From Planctomycetaceae bacterium (GTDB taxonomy: Bacteria; Planctomycetota; Phycisphaerae; Phycisphaerales; UBA1924), in contig JAIYDA010000105.1 in the NCBI GenBank assembly GCA_027487735.1, positions 16,385-80,384 of the forward strand: 64,000 nt of DNA. The letters are read 5' to 3'. Under the pieces are notes generated by a model. That model was not told where the DNA came from. It did no database searches and saw only the letters and a program-made list of their open reading frames with translations. A program made the translations under genes and the position numbers. Below, in pieces: positions 56,281 to 64,000 of this stretch (positions are counted from its first letter, which is position 1; each line of letters starts with the position of its first letter).

Positions 56281-58560
56281 TTACCGCTTGGTGTCCAACG
56301 CCACCACGCGCGGCAGGGGCTCAAACTCCGCAAACTCGTCGCTCGCAGGGCGGGCGATGGGTCGGTCGTCATCAGGCCGCACGCTGCGGAAGCTCTGGCT
56401 CGCGGCGCTGGTCTTGAAGTCCTTGGGCTGCGCGAGGTTGAAGACCAGGCCCAGCAAGCGTGCTCCCACGCGATTGAGCTGGTCCACAGCTGCCTTCACC
56501 TGCCCGCGGGCCCGCCCAGCGCCCACCACGAGGATCACGCCATCCGCCTGTGCACACACCAGGTGCGCCTCGATGCTGCCCAGCACCGGGCCCGTATCGA
56601 TCAGCACGATGTCAAAGTCGTTGCGCACGCTCTCGATCAAGCGCACGATCTGCCCCTCGCTCAGCCGGTTCGCGGCCCGGTGGTCGTCCTCCAGGCCCGT
56701 GGGCAAGAGGCTCAGGCGGTCGATGTGGGTGGCGCGGATGCGCGACTTGAAGCTGCCGTCGAGGATGCTCTGATACAGCCCCGTCTGCTCGCGCATGCGC
56801 AGCGAGCGCGAAAGCCCCTGCCCGATCATGTCCAGGTCCACGATCAGCGTCTTGCTGCCGCTGCCCGCAAAGCTCAGCGCGAGGCTGAGGGCCATGCTCG
56901 TCTTGCCGTCGCCCGGGTTGCTGCTCGTGCAGGCATACACCCGGTTGTTGCTCTTGCCGAGCTGAATGAGCGTGCGAATCTGGTGCACGCAGTGGGCAGC
57001 GGCGCTCGCCTGCTCCTGGTCGCGCAGGTCGTTGGGCAGGCGGGGCAGAATGCCCAGCAGCGTCGTGTTGCCCGGGCCCTCCTGCAGGGCCTCGTCGCTA
57101 TAGCGATACCGCCGGTCCACAAGCCCCCACACGCCCACGCCCAGCACGGGCAGCATGCTGCCCAGCATGAACAGGATCGCGCTCCAGCGCTTGCGGGTGT
57201 CCTCCGCGGGCACCTTGGGCGGCGCATCGGGCGGGAAGACCTGAATCTGCCCCATCTGCTGCTCGACGCCCTGCTGCAAGCGCAGGTCATCCAATCTTCG
57301 GATGATGTTGTTCAGGTTCAGGCGGTTCTGTTCGATCGACGTGCGCTTGTTCTCCATCTCCTGCGCCTTGCCAGTCAGCTGGCGCTGCTGCTCTTGCAGC
57401 TTCACGAACTGGTCCTTCAGGTCGCGCAGGCGACGCATCGTGCTGTCCATCCCGCCGCCACCCGCCTCGGCAGGAATGTTCCCAAGGAAGATCTGCCGCT
57501 GCTGCTCCATCCGCCCTTGCAGGCTCTCGGCCTGGGCGCGCAGCTTGCGCATCTCGGGGTGGTTGTCGCCAAGGCCGCGCCGCTTCATCGCGTCCATGTT
57601 CATGAGCGCGTCGTTGCGGTCGCGGATGAGCGCGCCCATCTCCATGTCCGTCGACGCGATCTGCTCGTACGTCAGTTGCGAAGGGTCGGCAACTTCCGCT
57701 GGGTCTTGCTGCTTGTTGTTGGCCAGCGCCCCCGTGCCCGCAAGCCGGCTCTCGATCTCGTGGATTTGCACCTCGATGTCCTGGCGACGCAAGGACAAGA
57801 ACTCGATCTCGCGGTCGGGCTGGGGCGTGCCCAGCTCGCCAGCGATCGCCGTGAGCTGCGCCTGCGTGTCCTTGATGTCCTGCTCGAGCTTGTTCTTCTC
57901 GGTCTGCAGCAGGTTCTGCTGCATGGTGAGCAGCTGCTTCTGCTGCGTCTCGACGAAGATCTTCTCGTACGCCGTCACGATCTCCCGCACCGCGATGAAC
58001 GCCGCCTGCGGGTCCGGGTCGTTGTACGTCACGCCGATGATGCTGGGGCTGGCGCGATCGACAAACACGCGCAGGCCGCTCTTGAAGACCTTCTCGCTCT
58101 CGGGCGTGATCGGTCGCTGCAGGCCCAGCCAGTCGGCACTGTTCATCGCCGCGTTCACCACGCGGGGCTGCTGCAAAAAGTTCACTTGCTCCTGCACAAA
58201 CGTCGGGAACCAGCTCATCACGTCGGTGCCGCCGTCGAGCACGTTGATGCGCTGCACCTGCACGCGCACCGTCGCCATCGATTGATACCCGGGCTTGTTC
58301 GCCAGCCACGCCAGCGACGCGAAGATCACGCCGCACACCACCGCGAGCACCGCCGTCAGCAGCAGCCGCCCGCGATAGAGCTGGTGCAGCACCTTGAACA
58401 GATTCACCTGCTGCTGCGGCGCGCCGCCAAAGTCCCCCGGGAGCGCGAGCCCTGTGTTCTGACCGCCGTACTGACCAGTGCTCTGACCAGCCGGCAACGC
58501 CTGCACGGGCTGGGCCGCGATAGGCAAACGCTCGGGAGATTCAAACTGCTGCTGGCTCAT
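56281..58560 (-). CDS. Wzz/GumC-type polysaccharide co-polymerase fused to a BY-kinase-like ATPase
   Basis: N-terminal Wzz-like TM and coiled coil; C-terminal Walker A SSNPGDGKTSMALSLALSFA, Walker A' TLIVDLDMIG, Walker B FDIVLIDTGPVLG. Confidence 0.9.
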   Translation of the reverse strand: MSQQQFESPERLPIAAQPVQALPAGQSTGQYGGQNTGLALPGDFGGAPQQQVNLFKVLHQLYRGRLLLTAVLAVVCGVIFASLAWLANKPGYQSMATVRVQVQRINVLDGGTDVMSWFPTFVQEQVNFLQQPRVVNAAMNSADWLGLQRPITPESEKVFKSGLRVFVDRASPSIIGVTYNDPDPQAAFIAVREIVTAYEKIFVETQQKQLLTMQQNLLQTEKNKLEQDIKDTQAQLTAIAGELGTPQPDREIEFLSLRRQDIEVQIHEIESRLAGTGALANNKQQDPAEVADPSQLTYEQIASTDMEMGALIRDRNDALMNMDAMKRRGLGDNHPEMRKLRAQAESLQGRMEQQRQIFLGNIPAEAGGGGMDSTMRRLRDLKDQFVKLQEQQRQLTGKAQEMENKRTSIEQNRLNLNNIIRRLDDLRLQQGVEQQMGQIQVFPPDAPPKVPAEDTRKRWSAILFMLGSMLPVLGVGVWGLVDRRYRYSDEALQEGPGNTTLLGILPRLPNDLRDQEQASAAAHCVHQIRTLIQLGKSNNRVYACTSSNPGDGKTSMALSLALSFAGSGSKTLIVDLDMIGQGLSRSLRMREQTGLYQSILDGSFKSRIRATHIDRLSLLPTGLEDDHRAANRLSEGQIVRLIESVRNDFDIVLIDTGPVLGSIEAHLVCAQADGVILVVGAGRARGQVKAAVDQLNRVGARLLGLVFNLAQPKDFKTSAASQSFRSVRPDDDRPIARPASDEFAEFEPLPRVVALDTKR

Positions 58561-59318
58561 GGCTGTCCTCGTTGCGGCGCGCCCTGCACCGGCATGTCAC
58601 TCGATTGATCACTCGTTTGGCCTGCTGCGGCCCGATCGTCGGTCCCCGTCGGGTCCTTCTTGAGCTGCTCGATCAGCATGCCCACCGACCCAAGCACGTC
58701 CCGCGCAGCCTCCGCCGCCTGCTCGCGCGGCACCTGCGCATCAAACACCAGTTGCACCTGCGCCGCTCCGAACGGTCGCATGCGGTAGTTCTCGGCCGCG
58801 GCATCCACCGCGGGCTTATCACTCACGAACCCCGTCCCCGGGAGAATGAAGAAGTTGTAGATCCGGATGTTGCGATCACCCTCGAACGAGAACTGCCGAA
58901 ACTCATATTCCTCGACCGGAATCGTCCACGAGTTCACGCGAAGCGTCCGAATCGCCCCTTCCACAGGGGTCCGCGTCCACCCGTGCGCGGGGTAGCAGTT
59001 GGGCGGGTAGTGCCCTGCCATGTCCCGCGCGTCCCGGCATTGCACCACGATGAACGTCATCCCCATCCCGTCGCTCTCGCGGCGCAGCCTTCGCGTGATG
59101 ATCGCGTTCGGGCGCAAAAGCTGCTGCGCCGCGGGCGGGGGCTGGGGCTTGTCGATCACGAGCCAGTCGCCCAGCTTGTCGGGCAAGAGCGTCGCCTGCG
59201 TCGCGATCGCCTCGTGAAAGGGGGTGGCCTTCGCTGCGTCGGGATAATCGCGCGTGCTGAAATAGCACAGGACGATCGCCGCCAGCGTGAGCATCGCCGA
59301 GATGTAGCGCAAAGTCAC
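58557..59318 (-). CDS. Exosortase-associated EpsI-family protein
   Basis: VVQCRDARDMAGHYPPNCYPAHGW motif; 4-nt overlap with the Wzz/kinase gene; next to the exosortase. Start uncertain (GTG 59318 or ATG 59294). Confidence 0.82.
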   Translation of the reverse strand: MTLRYISAMLTLAAIVLCYFSTRDYPDAAKATPFHEAIATQATLLPDKLGDWLVIDKPQPPPAAQQLLRPNAIITRRLRRESDGMGMTFIVVQCRDARDMAGHYPPNCYPAHGWTRTPVEGAIRTLRVNSWTIPVEEYEFRQFSFEGDRNIRIYNFFILPGTGFVSDKPAVDAAAENYRMRPFGAAQVQLVFDAQVPREQAAEAARDVLGSVGMLIEQLKKDPTGTDDRAAAGQTSDQSSDMPVQGAPQRGQP

Positions 59319-59347
59319 CTCCGCCTTTCCGTTGAGAGTTCGATTTC

Positions 59348-60220
59348 TTAGTGATAAGCCAAGTTGTACCGCATCACGGGCAGCAGGGCCCACTTCAAGA
59401 TGCGCAGCACGCCCATGAGCAAGAAGAACGCGATGGGCAGCATGAGCCACCCCGACCAATCGTGGAACCAGTCCCCCCACTCTGTGCCGCTATACCCATA
59501 CAGCAGCACCGTGGGCACCAGCCGCACCACGTTGCAGAACAGCGCAGCGATCGGGCTAAACACCAAGATCAACGCCCGCGTGCTGCCGCGCAGGGGCATG
59601 CTGAACGCAAACGCATACGCCACCAGCACGAGCCCAAACACCATCCGCATCCCGTTGCACGCCTCCGCCACCGCCACGTCCTGGCCATTGATCCGCAGCA
59701 GGTTCTGGCTGCGCTCCAGGGGCACACCAAAGGTCTCAAGCAGCACCTGCGTCACATACGCCGTCGCCGTCTGCAAAGGCACCGAGACCTCCGAGCGGAT
59801 GAACCCGGGGATGGGCACCAAGAACACCAGCACCGCAAACGCCGGCAAGAACTGGAACAGCACGTTCTTGCCCAGCGCGGTGATGATGCTGCCCGCCAAC
59901 ATCGCAACCGCGCCCGCATGCCAGATGCTCTGCATGTTCTGCTCAAAGCCCCACAGGCTCATGAGCACCCCAAGCCCCGCGATGATGGGCCCGACGAACG
60001 TGCCGCTGGGCGGGCAGCTTCGCAGCCGAATCCGCCGCGCCCACACCATCCACGCCGCCACGATGGGCACGAGGAAGATGTGGCTCTGCTCGGGGTCGGC
60101 ATCCGCAATCGTGTAGATGTCCTTCCACGCGTTCCACGTGACGGCAACGCTGAGCCCGCTGAGCAGCAGCGCGCAGACCCAGTGCCAAGGCTCCCAGCGA
60201 GCATGCGTGATCGTCTTCAT
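59348..60220 (-). CDS. Exosortase/archaeosortase-family transpeptidase
   Basis: Multi-TM; catalytic-type motifs VAEACNGMRM (Cys), NVVRLVPTVLLYGY (Arg), WFHDWSGW (His). Confidence 0.92.
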   Translation of the reverse strand: MKTITHARWEPWHWVCALLLSGLSVAVTWNAWKDIYTIADADPEQSHIFLVPIVAAWMVWARRIRLRSCPPSGTFVGPIIAGLGVLMSLWGFEQNMQSIWHAGAVAMLAGSIITALGKNVLFQFLPAFAVLVFLVPIPGFIRSEVSVPLQTATAYVTQVLLETFGVPLERSQNLLRINGQDVAVAEACNGMRMVFGLVLVAYAFAFSMPLRGSTRALILVFSPIAALFCNVVRLVPTVLLYGYSGTEWGDWFHDWSGWLMLPIAFFLLMGVLRILKWALLPVMRYNLAYH

Positions 60221-61143
60221 GCCTCTTTGCTCCTGCCGCTGGGGCTCAGCACCGCGTCAAACACCCGCTCGCCAGCGCCCACACGGGCCCCGCCGCCCAC
60301 GATCGATCGCACCACCACGCCCCCACTCTGCACCTGCGCACCGGGCAGCACCACCGAGTCGTGGATAATCGCATCCGTCGCCACCGTCGCGCCCTTGTCC
60401 ACCAGCGCAAACGTCCGCGTCCACTCTTCCTCCGCCCAGGGGTGTGCGCTCGCCAGCCGCGCCGCGGCAGCCGCCGCGCCGGGGCTTGCCCGCTCGGTCA
60501 GCAAGCGCAGCGTTGCGATGTATTGATCCAGCGTGCGGATGGGCTGCAGCAAGTTCGTGCGGGCTCGCGCCACGCGCACGCGATGCGTCTTCGCGATCGC
60601 GGGCAGGGCCTGCTCCTTGAAGTCGATAAAGCCCTTGTCGCGAATGCCCTCGAGCGCCCCCGCGCGAATCGCGTGCACGCCCGCAGCCGTGCCATCGGGC
60701 TCTGCCATCAGCGTCACCGACGCGTTCTCGCTCGACAGCAAGCTCCAAATCTCGGTCAAGGGCACGAGCGGCACCTGGTTGCCATGCAGCACCAGCAGCA
60801 GGTCGTCGCTCGAAAAGTCCGCCGCGAGGTCGCGCAGCAGGCCCCCGGTGCCCCGAAAATCCAGCTTGTCATACTCCACCGTCACGGGCACCAGCGTCCC
60901 CGACTCCACGATCTGCGGCAGCGCGCTGGGCTTGCTCACCAGCGTCCGCAGCGGAATCGTCGCGCCCCCCAGCGCCTTCGCGAGTGCCTGCACCTCGTCG
61001 CGCCACATCTGCAGAATGCTCCGCCCGTCGGGCAATGGCAGGTCGACGACGGGCCTCCCCAGCGCAGCCGACATCGCACTCTGGCGGACGCCACCAGCAA
61101 GAGCGATAACAACTTTGGGGGCTTGCATCAACATCGGCATCAC
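60217..61143 (-). CDS. Nucleotide-sugar pyrophosphorylase-like protein with left-handed-helix-type C-terminus
   Basis: VVIALAGGVRQSAMSAALGRPVVDLPLPDGRSILQMWRDEV; C-terminal GATVATDAIIHDSVVLPGAQVQSGGVVVRSIVGGGARVGAGERV; 4-nt overlap with exosortase gene. Confidence 0.75.
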   Translation of the reverse strand: MMPMLMQAPKVVIALAGGVRQSAMSAALGRPVVDLPLPDGRSILQMWRDEVQALAKALGGATIPLRTLVSKPSALPQIVESGTLVPVTVEYDKLDFRGTGGLLRDLAADFSSDDLLLVLHGNQVPLVPLTEIWSLLSSENASVTLMAEPDGTAAGVHAIRAGALEGIRDKGFIDFKEQALPAIAKTHRVRVARARTNLLQPIRTLDQYIATLRLLTERASPGAAAAAARLASAHPWAEEEWTRTFALVDKGATVATDAIIHDSVVLPGAQVQSGGVVVRSIVGGGARVGAGERVFDAVLSPSGRSKEA

Positions 61144-61348
61144 AATCTGCGGGCAAAACCACGGGCCTTGGGGGAATACGTGCTATCGACGCTTTCGCCG
61201 GGCCATCTCAACCCGGGCGACACGCCGATCTCACGCGGAAAGGGTACCACCTCCACCCCCTGCAAAGGCGATGCCGCCGCAACCTGAATGCCTGTACGCC
61301 CGAACGCGGTGTCGCGTTCGCCTTCGCTATTGCTTGCGTTGCAACAGG

Positions 61349-62221
61349 TTACGCCTGACTTGCCGCAAGCACCGCCGCCGCCTCGCACAACCCGCGGGGC
61401 GGACAGCGCAAAACCTGCCGCGCGAGGTCCGGGCACATCGACGTATCGGGCGGACGCGTGAGGCCCGACCCCTTCGCGTCGTGCGTTGCGGGCACGCACA
61501 TCCCGGCATCGAGCCCGAACGCGCTGGCGATGGCTCGACCCATGTCCAGGCGATTGACCCGCTCCGGACCACCTAAGTGCATGATGCGAATCGACTTATG
61601 CTCAAAAAGCTCAACGAGAGCACCCGCGCAATCGTCTACCAAAATCGGGGATCGATACTCCTCGACAAACATCGGCGCCTGCTTCCCACTTCGCAGCTGC
61701 CCGCAGACAAACTCATTCGGGCTGCGATTGCGCTCCCGCGTATACCCAAGCGTGAGTGCCACGCGAGCGACCGTGCCCGTCCGCCAGGCGTGCCGCAGCA
61801 CGGCGTCCTCTCCCAAGACCTTCCCGCGTCCGTACTCATTGATGGGGTGGACGCTGTCGCCCTCGCGATACCACCCCTGCCCGCCATCGAACACCTGGTC
61901 GGTGCTCGTAAAGATCAGTCTCGCGTCGCGCCCACCCGCCCATCGCGCAATCGCCTCGGTGCTCAGCACGTTCACGCGGTGCGCAAGCTGCGGGTCGCGC
62001 TCGCACGCGGCAAGGTCGCGCACGGCGGCGGTGTGGATGATCGCCTCGGGCGATGCCTCGTCGAGCACGCTGGGCACGCTCTCTGGCTGCGCAAGGTCGA
62101 GCGCGACCGCGCCCGGTGCCTCTTTGCGCGCCGTGCGCAACACCTCGTGCCCCGCGCGGGCAAGCACGGAGCAGACCTTCTCCCCAATAAACCCCGACGA
62201 GCCTGTGACGAGGACGCGCAT
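61349..62221 (-). CDS. NAD-dependent epimerase / dTDP-4-dehydrorhamnose reductase-like protein
   Basis: MRVLVTGSSGFIGEKVCSVLARAGHEV...AIIHTAAVRDLAACERDP...STDQVFDGGQGWYREGDSVHPINEYGRGKVLGE. Confidence 0.9.
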   Translation of the reverse strand: MRVLVTGSSGFIGEKVCSVLARAGHEVLRTARKEAPGAVALDLAQPESVPSVLDEASPEAIIHTAAVRDLAACERDPQLAHRVNVLSTEAIARWAGGRDARLIFTSTDQVFDGGQGWYREGDSVHPINEYGRGKVLGEDAVLRHAWRTGTVARVALTLGYTRERNRSPNEFVCGQLRSGKQAPMFVEEYRSPILVDDCAGALVELFEHKSIRIMHLGGPERVNRLDMGRAIASAFGLDAGMCVPATHDAKGSGLTRPPDTSMCPDLARQVLRCPPRGLCEAAAVLAASQA

Positions 62222-62294
62222 GCGGGCGAAGGTTAGCGGAGGTTTCGCGCCCGCGAAAACCACACCAAAACCAAGCCGGAGTATGCTCTCTGCC

Positions 62295-62963
62295 ATGAAC
62301 ACTGCCGTTGTGCTTGCCGGGTGCGGAAGGGGAGATGGGACCGAGATCACCGAAGCGGTGAGCGTGCTCGTGCACTGCGCCCGCCTGGGCATGCGTGCCC
62401 GCTGCTTTGCGCCAAACCAGCCCAGCGTCGACACGATTGACCACGCGACGGGCAAGGCAGATCAGGGCACGCGCAATCTGATGGTCGAGGCGGCACGCAT
62501 CGCGCGGGGCGACATCGCGCCGCTCGAGACGCTGCACGCGCACGACTTTGACGCGCTGCTCTTCCCAGGAGGCTTCGGCGCCGCGAAGAACCTGTGCGAC
62601 TTTGCGAGCAAGGGCCCGCAGTGCGACGTGCACCCGCAGGTGCGGCGCGTCGTCGGCGCGTTTGCCGCTGCTTCCAAGCCCATGGGCTTTATCTGCATCG
62701 CTCCGGTCATCGCGGCCCGGCTGCTACCGGGGTGCGAGCTGACCATCGGCACCGACGCTGCCACGGCGAGTGCTTTGCACGCGATGGGCGCGACGCACGT
62801 GCCCAAGGGCGTGACCGAGTGCCACGTCGATGAGCGGGCGCTCGTGGTGAGCACGCCCGCCTACATGCACGACGCGAACCCTTGGGAAGTGTTTACGGGG
62901 ATTGGGAAGCTCGTGGAAGAGGTTGCTCGCCTGGGGCGGATGCGGGGCCCGAGCGGAACTTGA
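62295..62963 (+). CDS. elbB: ElbB-like DJ-1/PfpI family protein
   Basis: VVLAGCGRGDGTEITEAVSVLVHCARLG...NLMVEAARIARGDIAPL...DFDALLFPGGFGAAKNLCDFASKG...PMGFICIAPVIAARLL. Confidence 0.92.
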   Translation: MNTAVVLAGCGRGDGTEITEAVSVLVHCARLGMRARCFAPNQPSVDTIDHATGKADQGTRNLMVEAARIARGDIAPLETLHAHDFDALLFPGGFGAAKNLCDFASKGPQCDVHPQVRRVVGAFAAASKPMGFICIAPVIAARLLPGCELTIGTDAATASALHAMGATHVPKGVTECHVDERALVVSTPAYMHDANPWEVFTGIGKLVEEVARLGRMRGPSGT

Positions 62964-63825
62964 GCGCGTCGCGATAGAAGTCGATCGTGCCCTGCTTGCT
63001 CTGGTCAAACTCCATGACGCCGTTGTGGTCGGCGTTTGGCACCAGCAGCGTCGCAGCGCGTTGCTGCGCCTGCGCGAGCACGCCCGCGTGGGCGACAGGA
63101 ATGATCTCGTCACTCTGCCCATGCATGATGAGCCAGGGTGCCACCACGCGGTGCGCGCTCTTGCGAGCGGGCAGCCCATCACCCACCAGCATCCCGCCCA
63201 GCAGCGGCACCTTGTCGTTCGCGATGTCGGCAAAGCTGCTGAACGCACTCACGGTGCACAACGCCCGCACCTGCTCACCGCGCTCGACTGCGAGCTGCAC
63301 CGCGAACGCCCCGCCCAGGCTCACGCCAAACACGCCCGTGCGCGAGGCATCGACATCGGGCCTCGCGCGCATCGCATCCCACGCGGCGCGGGTGTCCTCC
63401 ATCAGCGCGTCGCGCCGCAAGAACCGCGAGGGCGAGCTCTTGCCATAGCCGCGATAGTCAAACAGCAGCACGTGAAAGCCCGCGTCCGCGAGGTGCTGGC
63501 TGAATGCAAGGTGGTCGCGCACCGTGCCCGCGTTGCCGTGCACGTGCAGAATCGCGGGGCGAACCTCGCCCTTGCCCGAGTCGGTCGCGGGGATGAACCA
63601 CGCGTGCAGCGACTGATTGCCCGCGACCGGGATCGAGACATCTTCGATGCCCAGCGGCGCATCGCCCGTTTCCTTGCCCGGCACATAGAACGCAAAGCCC
63701 TCGACCGCACCCGTGAGCCGCAGCACCACGACCGCGACCAAGGCAATGCCTAGGCGAATGCCCGCGAAGCGCGCCCAGCGCTGCAAGGGCGGACGTTGCG
63801 CAGCAGAAGATGCTTGCATTGGCAT
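62893..63825 (-). CDS. Membrane-anchored alpha/beta hydrolase
   Basis: AILHVHGNAGTVRDHLAFSQHLADAGFHVLLFDYRGYGKSSPS...TGVFGVSLGGAFAVQLA. Confidence 0.9.
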   Translation of the reverse strand: MPMQASSAAQRPPLQRWARFAGIRLGIALVAVVVLRLTGAVEGFAFYVPGKETGDAPLGIEDVSIPVAGNQSLHAWFIPATDSGKGEVRPAILHVHGNAGTVRDHLAFSQHLADAGFHVLLFDYRGYGKSSPSRFLRRDALMEDTRAAWDAMRARPDVDASRTGVFGVSLGGAFAVQLAVERGEQVRALCTVSAFSSFADIANDKVPLLGGMLVGDGLPARKSAHRVVAPWLIMHGQSDEIIPVAHAGVLAQAQQRAATLLVPNADHNGVMEFDQSKQGTIDFYRDALKFRSGPASAPGEQPLPRASQSP

Positions 63826-63875
63826 GCGGCAAGCGTACGTGCCCCGCATGCCGCGATGGACTAAACTCCGGCGCT

Positions 63876-64000
63876 ATGAACGCTGCACTCTTCAATATCG
63901 CTGCCCGCCTCAACATGGCCGCGCTGGGCAACTCGCGCGTGCTCTCTGCCTCGCCCCTCGCCCACCTTGCCATGCTGCCCCGCGCGATGCGCGCAACCCT
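63876..64000 (+). CDS. Hypothetical protein, 3' end beyond the window
   Basis: ATG then open frame to the window edge (MNAALFNIAARLNMAALGNSRVLSASPLAHLAMLPRAMRAT...). Confidence 0.4.
   Translation, partial: MNAALFNIAARLNMAALGNSRVLSASPLAHLAMLPRAMRAT

Noticed and set aside
56563-58608. 681-aa plus-strand ORF
   Set aside because: Antisense to the Wzz/BY-kinase gene.
1-64000. tRNA/rRNA genes, prophage, IS transposase
   Set aside because: No GTTCGAATC-type T-arm with a cloverleaf, no rRNA segments, and no transposase or integrase motif seen by eye; tRNAscan-SE, Rfam and ISfinder searches would be needed to exclude them.

Overview
A 64-kb chromosomal segment with high GC content, most consistent with a planctomycete of the Phycisphaerae type. 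That placement is an inference from dockerin-type and PEP-CTERM-like secreted proteins and gene content, not from a database search. Left part (1-16 kb): a cluster of secreted proteins on the minus strand, five of which end in a twin 'CDSIDFNxDGLFPxDxDLxxFLxVLAGGxC' module (GC-type dockerin). A GH13 lipoprotein is included in this cluster. Middle part (16-49 kb): housekeeping genes (asnB-like, ileS, pheS, ndk, argF, dinG-like, pyrD, rsfS, aroB, M16 peptidase), glycosyltransferases and four small secreted proteins with PEP-CTERM-like tails. Right part (50-62 kb): a seven-gene minus-strand exopolysaccharide/exosortase operon (giant TPR protein, sugar transferase, Wzz/BY-kinase, EpsI-like, exosortase, nucleotidyltransferase-like, RmlD-like). 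The most unusual material is intergenic. There are foldback elements built from purine/pyrimidine arms and 7-9 bp tandem repeats, two of which share a 23-nt core. There are also two dispersed hairpin families whose loops are conserved while their stems change in a pairing-preserving way. Other unusual items are a TPR-YggX-like fusion, an RsfS with a histone-H1-like tail, and C-terminal sorting signals with an exosortase in the same window. No tRNA, rRNA, CRISPR array or transposase gene was recognised. All comparisons were made by eye.
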